Source of the DNA: Burkholderia pyrrocinia
GTDB lineage: Bacteria; Pseudomonadota; Gammaproteobacteria; Burkholderiales; Burkholderiaceae
Reading direction: 5' to 3'
DNA length: 64,000 nucleotides
Assembly (NCBI RefSeq): GCF_001028665.1
Contig: NZ_CP011505.1
Location: 186,001 to 250,000 of the forward strand
Below, piece by piece: positions 18,265-27,239 of the stretch. The position numbers were made by a program, and so were the translations under genes. Each line of letters starts with the position of its first letter. The stretch's first letter is position 1. Under the pieces are notes generated by a model that was not told the DNA's origin, searched no databases, and was given only the letters and a program-made list of their open reading frames with translations.

Positions 18265-18501
18265 TCAATGTCCGGAATACAGCTTCCTCAGTGCGTCGAG
18301 CTCGCCGCTCTGCCGCGCCCGCTCGAGTTCCTGGCGTACTTCCGTACGCGTCTTTGCCATCGGCACCATGGCGACCGGCGCCCACTGATTCGTGACCTGG
18401 GCATCGTGATTTCCCGTGACCGAATCCGCGGGGGTTGCCGCATAAGCCGAGGCCGTCATCGCGATCGCGGCGAGCGCGAAGGTGATCTTCAACGTATTCA
18501 T
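18265..18501 (-). CDS. Small exported DUF4148 protein, copy 1
   Basis: A 78-residue protein with a classical signal peptide (KITFALAAIAMTASAYA, cleavage about residue 20) and a short mature region ending in the DUF4148-type helix TRTEVRQELERARQSGELDA. The ATG at 18501 is preferred because the signal peptide begins there, with AAGGAT upstream. DUF4148 proteins are small periplasmic proteins of unknown function common in Burkholderiaceae. Two relatives lie at 29688 and 38326. It is transcribed leftward towards the ECF gene. Confidence 0.82.
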   Translation of the reverse strand: MNTLKITFALAAIAMTASAYAATPADSVTGNHDAQVTNQWAPVAMVPMAKTRTEVRQELERARQSGELDALRKLYSGH

Positions 18502-19346
18502 GTCGGAATCCTTAAAATAGAGCGATCGGAAAGTACGCACGGCATCTGATGAAGTCGGGAGCGCGCATGAGCCAGCCGCGTGAAGGTTTGTCGCCAGATT
18601 CCGTCGTGTGTGTATTGGGCGCCGGGAAGGTATCTCGCATGTGTCCGGGGCGCGGCATTTTGCAATGTCGTGTATCCATCCATCGGCGGGATACATTCGG
18701 ATACGCAATCGCCCATCGTCGCGGGGTGCGAGCCGGCTTCGATGGCCCGCGCGCCACCGGCCGGTCGTGCTGCCCGCGTGGTGCTGCCGGGCGTCCGAGA
18801 AGGATCAGCGCAACGCTCGTTTTCCGTTTGGCGTGACAGGCGTCGCGCACGGGAGAAGGAACGTCTCCGTCGGCGAAATCCCGGTCCGTTTTCACGCCGG
18901 TTCCGATGCGACGACAACAGCTGTACATATCGCCGAAGCGATGAAACGGACGACAGTCGATTCGTACGATGTACCGCCGGAAGCGGCCCGATCCGAACGG
19001 GTGGGCTCGACTGTCGGGGCCGGGCGCCGGGGGCTCGTGATGCCGGGTTGTGCCGCCCCGGGGCCCGTTGTTGCGTTGGCGATTCCGGGCTGGAATAATC
19101 TGACGGCTCGCGTGTTTACAGTGGTGCCGGCAGAAGGTCGTTGCGATCGGTGGGGGCGGCAACGACCGAGGGGAGTCGACGACGGGTACCGGCCGTGGCA
19201 TGCGCTGCGGCTGCGTGTCCGACCGAACGGATACGACCGGGTATCCCGCTCCGAGCCTGCGCACAGGTACCGACATGTCGCGTGCCGCGCCGCCGTGCCA
19301 GCGGCGTCCGGGTTCATGCCCGCCACCGTTTCCTTACTGCATCTGC
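18502..19346. promoter_or_regulatory. 845-bp divergent region, DUF4148 versus large sensor kinase
   Basis: No credible gene. It must carry the promoters of the leftward DUF4148 gene and the rightward 1,687-residue protein. There are clusters of a GGATAC hexamer: inverted copy at 18672, direct copies at 18689 and 18699, and an exact inverted pair GGATAC-N6-GTATCC at 19229-19246 about 100 bp before the large gene. The last could be a dimer-binding operator. Confidence 0.45.
19229..19246. promoter_or_regulatory. GGATAC-N6-GTATCC inverted repeat
   Basis: A perfect 6-bp inverted repeat with a 6-bp spacer (GACCGG), 101 bp before the start of the large sensor protein. The spacing would suit a dimeric regulator. 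It lies upstream of my chosen start; if an earlier start were used it would fall within the coding extension. Confidence 0.35.
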
Positions 19347-22300
19347 ATGATCGAACTTTCGACACGACGCTTGATTGAGCTTTGCCCCGGCCCGCCGCGG
19401 CTGCAACGCGCGATCGACGACAATGCGCCGTCCGTCCTGATCGCCGGGCGCGGTGCGGCGGCACCGTCGGCCGTCGCGGCGATGCAACGCGAATACGTGT
19501 TGCGCGCAGTGCTGCGCGATGGCTGGTCCGCTGTTCCGCAAGCGATCGTGTCGCACGGCGGCGGGGCCGTGCTGGTACTGGCCGATCCGGGTGGGGAGCC
19601 GCTGTCGGTTGCCGGCGTACCGCAGGAAGGGCCGGCCGCGTTTCTGCGGCTCGCGATTGCGCTCGCGACGACGGTAGGCGCGATGCATGCGGCCGGTGTC
19701 GTGCATCGCGCACTCGCGCCGCATCGCTTCCTGGTGGACGGCGACGGCCGTGCGTTCCTGACGGGCTTTGACCTTGCCGACTGCCCCGGTGTGATCGACC
19801 CGTTGCGCGATGCGGAGCTCGATTGGGGCGACACGAATTTCGTCTACATGGCGCCCGAATTCGGCGCGCGCATGAACACATGTGTCGACGCACGGGCCGA
19901 CCTCTACTCGCTCGGGTGCATTCTCTATGAGCGGCTGGTCGGTGTGCCGCCGTTCGACGCGACCGATGCCGCCGCACTCGTGCATGCGCACGCCACGCAT
20001 TCTGCGCGGGCGCCTCACGAGCGTGCGCGGCACGTACCCGAGCAGATCTCGCGGATCGTCATGAAGTTGCTCGAGAAAGCCCCGGACCAACGCTACGGCA
20101 CCGCCACGGCGCTCGTCGCCGATCTGCGGCGATGCGAACAGTGCTATTGCCGCGACGGTCGCATCCCGATGTTCGTGCCCGACGGGCAGGCAGCGCTGCA
20201 ACGTTTGCAGCAGACTGCTCATGTGGTGGGCCGGGAAGAGGAGCTCGACGCGTTGCTCGCGCAGTACCGTGTCGTCGCCGCCGGGGGCGAGGCGCGCGTG
20301 GCGTGGATCTCCGGCAACTCCGGAATAGGCAAGTCGACATTGCTTCTGGAGGCCGTGGTGCGAATCCGGCAAAGCGGCGCGCCACTCGTGGCCATCAGCA
20401 AGGGCGAGGAGGGGAGCCGCGGAACGCCCTATGCCATGCTTTCGCAGGCACTGGGGTCGCTGCTGCAGTTCGTGCTCGGTTGCGTGGACGACGAATTCGA
20501 AATCTGGCGCGCCCGCATCGGGATGGCGGTGGCGCCTGTCGGGCGCACGCTGACGAGGTTCCTGCCTGCGCTCGCAGCCGTGCTTGGCCCGCAAGCGGCC
20601 ATGCCGGAACAAGCCGACCTGGCTCCCGCGCTGGAGCGGGCCCGCGTGTTGCAGGCGCTTGCCCGGCTGATCGCCTGCTTTGCGGCACCGGAGCGCCCGC
20701 TCGTGCTGCTGCTCGACGATCTGCAATGGGCCGATGCCGGCACGCTGCAGGTACTGGAGTGTCTGCTGGTCCAGCACCGCGAGACGGCGTTGCTGCTGGT
20801 CGGCGCCTATCGCGGGAACGAGGTCGATGCGGGGCACCCGTTGCGGGTCGGCACGATGGCCGGCATTCCCGACGCGTTGACGATGGAACTGGGGCCGCTG
20901 AACGAGCGCGCGACGACCGAGCTGATTGCCCGGGCGCTGCATCACGATACCGAAGCACTTCGCCCGTTGTCCGACGTGATCGGACGGAGAACCGGCCGCA
21001 ATCCGTTCTTCGTGCATCGTCTGCTGCGTCTGCTGGCCGATGAAGGCATGCTCGATTACGATGCGGGCGCCGGCCTTTGGCGCTGGAACATCGCGCGCAT
21101 TGCCGCGCATCGCGGGAGCGATGACGTCGCCGCGATGTTGACGCGCCAGTTCGAGCTGCTGCCGGACGCCGCGCAATTCATGTTGCGTCTGCTGGCCTGC
21201 ATCGGCCAGCGCGCATCGACGCGCCTGCTGGCCGTGGCCGCTGGCCTGACCGAGGGCGACGCGACGCAGTGTCTGCAGGCCGCGCTCGACGCAGGCAGCC
21301 TCCAGCGCGACGGCGACGACTGGACGTTCCGGCACGACCGCATTCGCGAGGCCGCTTACGCGTCGATCCCGGAGGGCGAACGGGCGCCGCTGCATCATGC
21401 GATTGCCTGCCGCTTGCTCGCGGGCGAAGACGCCTGCGCCGACGCCTTTGTGCTGGCGGCACAAGCGAATCTGGCAAGCACGGTCATCGATGCACCCGCG
21501 GAACGCCGCGCGTTCGCGCGCGTGAACCTGGATGCCGGGCGGCAGGCCAGGGCGGCAACCGCGCATCATGCCGCGCTCGGCTTTTTTCGCGCGGCACTCG
21601 ATTTCCTCGGCGCACGGAACACCAGCGAGGATGGACTGAGGGCGCGCATGCTGTGCGGCGAGGCCGAGTTCATGACGGGTGCGCTCGAAGCCGCCGAAGC
21701 GCGCCTTGCCGAACTGGAGGTCGTGGCCGGGGACGGTACGTTCGGCGCCGAGCTCACGCGCCTGCGCGCGGCGTTGTACACGGCGCTGGGCCGCTTCGAC
21801 CTTGCGCTCGGCGTCGGGCTCGCCTTCCTGAAGCGGGCGGGCATCGATATCCCGCCCCATCCCGGCAGCGCGGACGTGCATCGCGAATACGTTCGCCTGC
21901 GCGGCTGGCTGGACCGGCACGGGATCGAAGCGCTGCGCGATCTGCCGATCATCGCCGATCCGCTGCAGCGGGCGATCGTCGACATCTTTGTCGACCTCAT
22001 CCCGCCGGCACTGTATTCGGACCAGGATCTGGTCGACGTGATTCTGCTGCGCGCGGTCAATCTCGCGATCGAGCATGGCCATTCCGACGCCTCCGCCGAC
22101 GTATACGTCTGCATGAACCAGATCTTCGGTGCACGCTACGGCGATTACGCCGCGTCGCTGGCGTTCGGTGAGCTCGCGCTGCACCTGGTCGACGAGCGCG
22201 GACTCGATCGTTACCGCGGCCGTGTGTACATGGCGTACGGGACGATCGTGGTGCCGTGGGTGTTGCCGGCACGTTCGGCCCGTGGCTATATCGCGCGGGC

Positions 22301-24410
22301 GTTCGAGATCACGGTCGAGTGCTGCGACCACACCTTCGCGATCTATTGCAAGCGCAACGAGGCAACCGGGATGCTGTTTGCCGGCGAGTTTCTCGGCGAC
22401 GTGCGCGACACCGTGGCGCGTGGGCTGGCCATCGCACGCGACGCGAATTTCCAGCTCGTCATCGATGCGCTGCTCGCGCAGCAGAATCTGGTGAGACGGT
22501 TGCAGGAAGGCGAGACCGGCGATCGCGACGCGTGGCTGCCGCCGCCGGACGAAGGCCGGCCGGCGACGCTGGTCGATCTCGCCTACTGGGTCTATCGATT
22601 GCAGGCGGCGCTGCTGTTCGGCGATCTGCCGGACGCGCTCGAGGCGCGCCGCCGCGCCGAAGCATGCGAGCATGCCGCGCGCTCGTTTGCCGAGCGGGCC
22701 GATTTGCCGTTCTACGGTGCACTCGCCCTGCTCGCGTTGCCGCGCCGTGACGCGTCGCAGGAGGCTGCGCTGCAGCGTCATGTCGAGCAACTCGACGTCT
22801 GGGCGCGAGCCTGCCCGGCGAATTTCGACGCGCGACGCGAACTGGTGCGCGCGGAGGAGGCGCGCGTGCACGGTCGATCGCCGGACGCCGCGCAAGCGTA
22901 TGCGCGTGCCGTGACTCACGCGCGCGTGCATGGCTTTACGCAGGTCGAGGCGCTGGCGTCCGAGTGCGCGGCGCGATTCCATGCGGGCCGCGACGAGATC
23001 GCTGCACAAGCCTATTTGCGCCATGCGCAGGGCGCCTGGCAGCGGTGGGGGGCGCTGGCCAAGGTGCGGGAACTGCAGGCAGCGCATGCCGATGTATTCG
23101 ATGCGCAAGCGTGGGAGCCCGCCGGGAATCGTTTGCACGAGCTGGATGTCCGGGCGGTGCTGCGCATCTCGAACGCGCTGGCGAGCGACATCGTGCCGGC
23201 GCGCCTCGTGGAGACGCTGTTGCGCACGACGCTCGAAAGCGCCGGGGCCGAACACGGCGCGCTCGCGGTGGTGCGTCAGGGCGTCTGGCATGTGCCGGCG
23301 CGCGCGGACGTGGTCGACGGTACGATCGTCGTGACGCAGGCGGCCGAGCCTTTCACGGCGAGCGTGCTGCCCGTGTCTCTGGTGCAGGCGGTGGCGCGTA
23401 CGCAGGAGGGCGCGGTGATCGACGATGCGTCCGAGTCGCCGGTCCACGCACAGGATGCGTACGTTCGGCGCAAGCGCCCCCGTTCGGTGATGTGCGTGCC
23501 GCTGATGCGTTATGCGACGCTCGTCGGCGTTCTGTACCTGGAAAACAATCTGGCGGCGCGGATGTTTACCGCGGCGAAGGCCGCCCTGGTGGAAGTGATT
23601 GCGTCGCAGGCCGCGTTCGCACTCGAGAATGCGCGGCTCTACGAGGAACTGGTCGAGCAGAACCGTCAGCGCACACATGCCGAGGAACAGCTGCGGGCCG
23701 CACTTGCCAGCCTCGAGCGCGCCAGCCGCCTGACAGCGATGGGCGAGCTCGTCGCGTCGATCGTCCATGAAGTCGGACAGCCGATTGCGGCCGTCGATAC
23801 GTCGGCGAGCGCGGCGTTGCGCTGGCTGAACCGGGAGCCGCCGGACGTCGGCGAGGCGCGGGAAATGCTCGTGCATATCAACCGGGGGGCGGCGCGAGCC
23901 AAGAGCATCATCCAGGCACTGCGCGCGAAGGCGCGCAAGGCCGCACCGCAATTCACGACGGTCGATCTCAACGAGGCCGTCCGGGAAGCCGCGACGCTCG
24001 TCGCACGGCAACTCGACGCGCTCGACGTCGAGCTGGAGCTGCACGGCCCGGACAGCCCCGTCTATGTCCATGGCGACCGGATCCAGCTCCAGCAGGTCGT
24101 GATCAACCTGCTCACGAACGGCGCCGAAGCGATGGCGGAGCTCGAGACGGTGCGTCGCCTGTCGCTTGCTTGCGAAGCGGACGGCGTTGACAGCGCACGC
24201 GTGACCGTGGAGGATCTCGGCAGCGGGATTGCGCCGGAGATTGCAGACCGGCTGCTCGAACCGCTCTTTACGACCAAGGAGAACGGGATGGGCATGGGCC
24301 TCGCCATCTCGCATTCGATCGTCGATGCACACGGCGGGACGTTGACGTTGTCGACCCGCGACGGCGCCGGTACGTGCGCGATCGTCATGCTGCCGCGCGC
24401 CGATCCCTGA
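19347..24410 (+). CDS. Pseudokinase/AAA ATPase/GAF/histidine kinase signalling protein
   Basis: A 1,687-residue soluble multidomain sensor. Residues ~1-275 have a Ser/Thr protein-kinase fold, but the catalytic loop reads HRALAPHRF (120-128) instead of HRD-K-N, and the DFG site reads GFD (140-142). APE-region and Gly-rich helix features (YMAPEFG, DLYSLGCILYERLVG) remain. An AAA/STAND ATPase follows, with Walker A GNSGIGKST (323-331) and Walker B LVLLLDDLQWAD (from 452). A long helical-repeat region spans about 650-1250, GAF about 1275-1430, and phospho-acceptor His1474 lies in SIVHEVGQPIAAVDT. The ATPase domain has NLLTNGAEAM and GMGMGLAISHSI. I use the ATG at 19347, where the kinase fold begins; an ATG at 19275 is possible. 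The FixJ-type regulator 104 bp downstream is the likely phosphate acceptor. Confidence 0.92.
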   Translation: MIELSTRRLIELCPGPPRLQRAIDDNAPSVLIAGRGAAAPSAVAAMQREYVLRAVLRDGWSAVPQAIVSHGGGAVLVLADPGGEPLSVAGVPQEGPAAFLRLAIALATTVGAMHAAGVVHRALAPHRFLVDGDGRAFLTGFDLADCPGVIDPLRDAELDWGDTNFVYMAPEFGARMNTCVDARADLYSLGCILYERLVGVPPFDATDAAALVHAHATHSARAPHERARHVPEQISRIVMKLLEKAPDQRYGTATALVADLRRCEQCYCRDGRIPMFVPDGQAALQRLQQTAHVVGREEELDALLAQYRVVAAGGEARVAWISGNSGIGKSTLLLEAVVRIRQSGAPLVAISKGEEGSRGTPYAMLSQALGSLLQFVLGCVDDEFEIWRARIGMAVAPVGRTLTRFLPALAAVLGPQAAMPEQADLAPALERARVLQALARLIACFAAPERPLVLLLDDLQWADAGTLQVLECLLVQHRETALLLVGAYRGNEVDAGHPLRVGTMAGIPDALTMELGPLNERATTELIARALHHDTEALRPLSDVIGRRTGRNPFFVHRLLRLLADEGMLDYDAGAGLWRWNIARIAAHRGSDDVAAMLTRQFELLPDAAQFMLRLLACIGQRASTRLLAVAAGLTEGDATQCLQAALDAGSLQRDGDDWTFRHDRIREAAYASIPEGERAPLHHAIACRLLAGEDACADAFVLAAQANLASTVIDAPAERRAFARVNLDAGRQARAATAHHAALGFFRAALDFLGARNTSEDGLRARMLCGEAEFMTGALEAAEARLAELEVVAGDGTFGAELTRLRAALYTALGRFDLALGVGLAFLKRAGIDIPPHPGSADVHREYVRLRGWLDRHGIEALRDLPIIADPLQRAIVDIFVDLIPPALYSDQDLVDVILLRAVNLAIEHGHSDASADVYVCMNQIFGARYGDYAASLAFGELALHLVDERGLDRYRGRVYMAYGTIVVPWVLPARSARGYIARAFEITVECCDHTFAIYCKRNEATGMLFAGEFLGDVRDTVARGLAIARDANFQLVIDALLAQQNLVRRLQEGETGDRDAWLPPPDEGRPATLVDLAYWVYRLQAALLFGDLPDALEARRRAEACEHAARSFAERADLPFYGALALLALPRRDASQEAALQRHVEQLDVWARACPANFDARRELVRAEEARVHGRSPDAAQAYARAVTHARVHGFTQVEALASECAARFHAGRDEIAAQAYLRHAQGAWQRWGALAKVRELQAAHADVFDAQAWEPAGNRLHELDVRAVLRISNALASDIVPARLVETLLRTTLESAGAEHGALAVVRQGVWHVPARADVVDGTIVVTQAAEPFTASVLPVSLVQAVARTQEGAVIDDASESPVHAQDAYVRRKRPRSVMCVPLMRYATLVGVLYLENNLAARMFTAAKAALVEVIASQAAFALENARLYEELVEQNRQRTHAEEQLRAALASLERASRLTAMGELVASIVHEVGQPIAAVDTSASAALRWLNREPPDVGEAREMLVHINRGAARAKSIIQALRAKARKAAPQFTTVDLNEAVREAATLVARQLDALDVELELHGPDSPVYVHGDRIQLQQVVINLLTNGAEAMAELETVRRLSLACEADGVDSARVTVEDLGSGIAPEIADRLLEPLFTTKENGMGMGLAISHSIVDAHGGTLTLSTRDGAGTCAIVMLPRADP

Positions 24411-24513
24411 CCGGGCCGTCCGCCGGCGCGCGGCGCGGCGGACGGACAGGTCCTTCGCGATGTCTTCGAGCCGCCACGCGGCCATCCCTGCAAATTCACC
24501 AGCGAATACTTCG

Positions 24514-25182
24514 ATGCCCGAAACCAGAATGCCCTACCCGAATCCTTCATCTGCGGATCGGAACGGCCGTGTCGTCTACGTCGTCGACGACGACGAGTTG
24601 ATTCGTGCCGCGCTGATCGGCCTGCTGCGATCGATCGACCTTGACGTTCGCGCATTTGCATCGACTGAAGAATTTCTCGCGGCGCCGAAGGGCGCCGGAC
24701 CGTCGTGCCTCGTGCTCGACGTGAGGCTGCGCGGGCAGAGCGGGATTGCGTTCCAGAAGTCGCTGGTCGAGAACGGCGGTCCGCAGATGCCGATCATCTT
24801 CATCACGGCGCACGGCGATATCGCGATGACGGTGAAAGCAATGAAAGCAGGCGCGATGGATTTCCTGACGAAGCCGTTCCACGACCAGGAAATGATCGAT
24901 GCGGTGATCGCGGCGCTCGATCGCGACGCGAAACGGCTGGAGGCCGATCACTCGCTGCTCGATCTGCGCGCGTGTTGGGAATCGCTGACACCGCGAGAAT
25001 GCGAGGTGCTGCAACACGTCGCGGCGGGCCTGATGAACAAGCAGGTCGCGGGGAACATGGGCATTGCGGAGATCACGGCCAAGATCCACCGCGGTCAGGC
25101 GATGCGCAAGATGCAGTGCCGCTCGGTCGCGGAACTGGTGCGCAAGATGACTGCGCTCGGAATCGGGCCGCCCGCACGCTAG
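24514..25182 (+). CDS. FixJ/NarL-type response regulator
   Basis: A 222-residue regulator with an N-terminal receiver (VVDDDE at 24-29, phospho-acceptor Asp69 in LVLDVRLRGQSG, Lys120 in DFLTKPF) and a C-terminal LuxR-type HTH (LTPRECEVLQHVAAGLMNKQ, then ITAKIHRGQAMRKMQCRSVA). It follows the large sensor histidine kinase and is its probable output. The start is uncertain: ATGs at 24460, 24514 and 24529 are all in frame without a clear ribosome-binding site. A decayed copy of its C-terminal HTH and downstream DNA occurs at 31365-31660. Confidence 0.9.
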   Translation: MPETRMPYPNPSSADRNGRVVYVVDDDELIRAALIGLLRSIDLDVRAFASTEEFLAAPKGAGPSCLVLDVRLRGQSGIAFQKSLVENGGPQMPIIFITAHGDIAMTVKAMKAGAMDFLTKPFHDQEMIDAVIAALDRDAKRLEADHSLLDLRACWESLTPRECEVLQHVAAGLMNKQVAGNMGIAEITAKIHRGQAMRKMQCRSVAELVRKMTALGIGPPAR

Positions 25183-25212
25183 CGGCGGCACCGTCATCGG
25201 GGAAAGCCTACC

Positions 25213-25228
25213 CCATACGTAGATATGG
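25213..25228. promoter_or_regulatory. 7-2-7 inverted repeat (site 2)
   Basis: CCATACG-TA-GATATGG, five of seven positions symmetric. It lies 31 bp after the FixJ-type gene and 87 bp before the receiver-only gene. The surrounding DNA is recognisably homologous to the DNA around site 4 at 31593. Confidence 0.45.
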
Positions 25229-25314
25229 TGACGGTGCGGCGGCGTGGCGGTATGCTGGCAACTTGGGTAGCCGTAGTCGGGACGGTCCGTTCCGTTCACT
25301 CGCCATAAGCAGGG

Positions 25315-25698
25315 ATGCCTTTCTCACTCTCAGCCACCGATCTCGTATCGATTGTCGACGACGACCCGTTCGTGCGCGCCGCCGCGAAAAGCTTCGTGCG
25401 TTCGCTGGGCGGGGAGGCGCACGAGTTTGCGTCGGGCCCGGCATTCCTGGCTTCCGACGTGGCGTCGCGAACAGGCTGCCTGATCTGCGACATCCAGATG
25501 CCGGAGATGGATGGCCTCGAAGTGCTGGAGCGGATCGAAGCACGCGGCCTGAATATTCCGACCATGTTCGTCACGGCATTCGCCACTGCCCGCGAGCGCG
25601 AGCGCGTGCGGGCCAGCGCCGCGCTGTGTCTGCTCGAGAAGCCGATCGACGCGCAGGAGCTCGAGACGTGGCTCGCCCGCGCGCTCGGCTACGGCTGA
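25315..25698 (+). CDS. Receiver-only response regulator
   Basis: A 127-residue protein that is just a receiver domain: SIVDDDPF acidic pocket (12-19), phospho-acceptor Asp59 in LICDIQMPEMDG, Thr in MFVTAFAT and Lys109 in LLEKPID. There is no output domain and the stop is clean, so this is a natural CheY/SpdR-like single-domain regulator rather than a truncated gene; it may act as a phosphate sink or protein-binding switch. An AGCAGGG sequence lies close before the ATG. It lies between the FixJ-type regulator and a sensor kinase in the same direction. Confidence 0.88.
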   Translation: MPFSLSATDLVSIVDDDPFVRAAAKSFVRSLGGEAHEFASGPAFLASDVASRTGCLICDIQMPEMDGLEVLERIEARGLNIPTMFVTAFATARERERVRASAALCLLEKPIDAQELETWLARALGYG

Positions 25699-25834
25699 TC
25701 CGCCGCGGTTTGCCGCCACGGCAACCTAAACCTTCGTAGGGGGTGGATGGCCGCTCGTTTGATGGTGCGAGCCCCCGTCTGCGTGTTTTCATTCTTCCTG
25801 TACCGTCCGCCGTGGCGGCGACAGGAGAACGAAG

Positions 25835-26902
25835 ATGGCGAACCTTCCTACCTTATCGTGCGGGGCCTTGTCCGAATTCCGCATCGCGCGTCGCATACGC
25901 AACGTCGCCCGCGCAGGGTTCCCGTATGTGCGCGAGTTCATCGTGTGGCCCGTCCGTCTTGTCCTCGCCGCTGGCGTGCTGCTCGTCGCGGAGCGCATGC
26001 ATGATGCTCGCGCCATGCTGCCGAACGCGTTGCCTCCCGTTGCCGGCGGTGGTCTGCTGCTTGCAAGTGCGGCCGGTATCCTGTTTGCGCTAGCGGCGGT
26101 GCTGTGGCTGCGTACGCGGAGGCTGGACGCGAGAATCCGGCAGCTCGCCGCGGCCATCGAGCATCATGGCGTCGACGCGCTGCCCGACGCACTGGTCGAA
26201 CGCGGCGCGCCCTCGATCGCAAGGCTGACACGCGCGATCAACGACGCGCATCGCCAGCACGCGGAACGCGTGACAGAGTTGCTGCATGTACTGGCCGCGT
26301 ACGCGCATGATCTGCGCACGCCGTTGACGCGGATGATGCTGCGTAGCGGGATGCTGGAAGATGGCGCGTTGCGTGACGCGATGGAGCGCGATCTTGCCGA
26401 GATGGGGGAACTGGTCGAAGCAAGCCTTGCCTGCGCGCGGCTTCAATGCAGCGTGGCGGAGCCGCCGCGGCGCGTCGACGCGGACGAGTTGCTCGGCGTG
26501 CTGGTCGACACCTATCGCGACGCGGGCCTGACCGTCGGCCTGGACGGGCGGGTGGGCCATCCGCTGGTGACCTGCCCGCACGCGCTGCGCCGCGTGCTCG
26601 TCAATCTGATCGACAATGCGCTGCGTTACGGCGGCGACGTCCGCCTGTGTGTCCGGGTCGAGGCAAGACGCGTGATGCTCAGCGTGGTGGATTCGGGGCC
26701 CGGCATCGTGCCGGCGGAGCTGGAGGCGGTGTTCGCGCCCTGGTATCGAGCGCCGCAGACAGCGGCGCGCGCGTCCGGATCGGGGTTGGGGCTGGCGATC
26801 GCGCGCCGTCTGACGCAGGCGATGCAAGGGGAATTGCAGTTGAACAACCGCAGTACCGGAGGCCTCGAAGCGAGAGTGACGTTGCCGCTCGCCGTCGCAT
26901 GA
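25835..26902 (+). CDS. Membrane-bound sensor histidine kinase
   Basis: A 355-residue sensor kinase with one or two N-terminal membrane helices (VWPVRLVLAAGVLLVAE about residues 37-53; GGLLLASAAGILFALAAVLW about 72-91) enclosing only a very short outside loop, so it probably senses within the membrane. A linker leads to His158 in AYAHDLRTPLTRMMLRSGML and an ATPase domain with NLIDNALRYGGD, DSGPGIVP and GSGLGLAIARRL. ACAGGAG lies at ideal distance before the ATG at 25835. No cognate DNA-binding regulator follows; the receiver-only protein just upstream is the nearest partner. Confidence 0.9.
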   Translation: MANLPTLSCGALSEFRIARRIRNVARAGFPYVREFIVWPVRLVLAAGVLLVAERMHDARAMLPNALPPVAGGGLLLASAAGILFALAAVLWLRTRRLDARIRQLAAAIEHHGVDALPDALVERGAPSIARLTRAINDAHRQHAERVTELLHVLAAYAHDLRTPLTRMMLRSGMLEDGALRDAMERDLAEMGELVEASLACARLQCSVAEPPRRVDADELLGVLVDTYRDAGLTVGLDGRVGHPLVTCPHALRRVLVNLIDNALRYGGDVRLCVRVEARRVMLSVVDSGPGIVPAELEAVFAPWYRAPQTAARASGSGLGLAIARRLTQAMQGELQLNNRSTGGLEARVTLPLAVA

Positions 26903-27239
26903 CGGCATGGGGCGATGTCATTGGCGAGCGTGACGACATTGCCCCGCCGGGCGAAGCCAAAGCGATCGTCTAGGCGTGGCGCCGGGATTGCAGCGAGAGC
27001 CTGCGTCGCTCGGTTCTCAACGAGTTGGCGCCAACTGAATTCGGTCGTCGGCTGGTGCTTTCGAAGATGCCGGTGTTTTCCGGCCTGACGGCGGCCGAAG
27101 GGGCTTGCCGTCATCGATGCGCAACGTCAGCCACGTCGATCAATCGGCGCGCCATGGAATGACACGAACCGGTCAGGTGTTATGAGCGAGTAGCACGTCA
27201 ATGGGTTGGCGCGCCGTCCCTGAACCAGACCTCTTCCAG
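26903..27239. other. 337-bp gene-free region
   Basis: Between the sensor kinase and the MFS transporter. I see no gene, clear operator repeat or terminator. The transporter promoter must lie here. Confidence 0.5.

Noticed and set aside
19314..24485. Very long open frame antisense to the giant sensor protein
   Set aside because: GC-rich codon use leaves antisense frames open; the translation is Arg/Gln/His-rich with no domain, while the sense strand has clear ATPase, GAF and kinase motifs.
25725..25740. CCTAAAC-CT-TCGTAGG as a sixth 7-2-7 site before the sensor kinase
   Set aside because: Only four of seven positions are symmetric and the half-sites do not align to CATACG.
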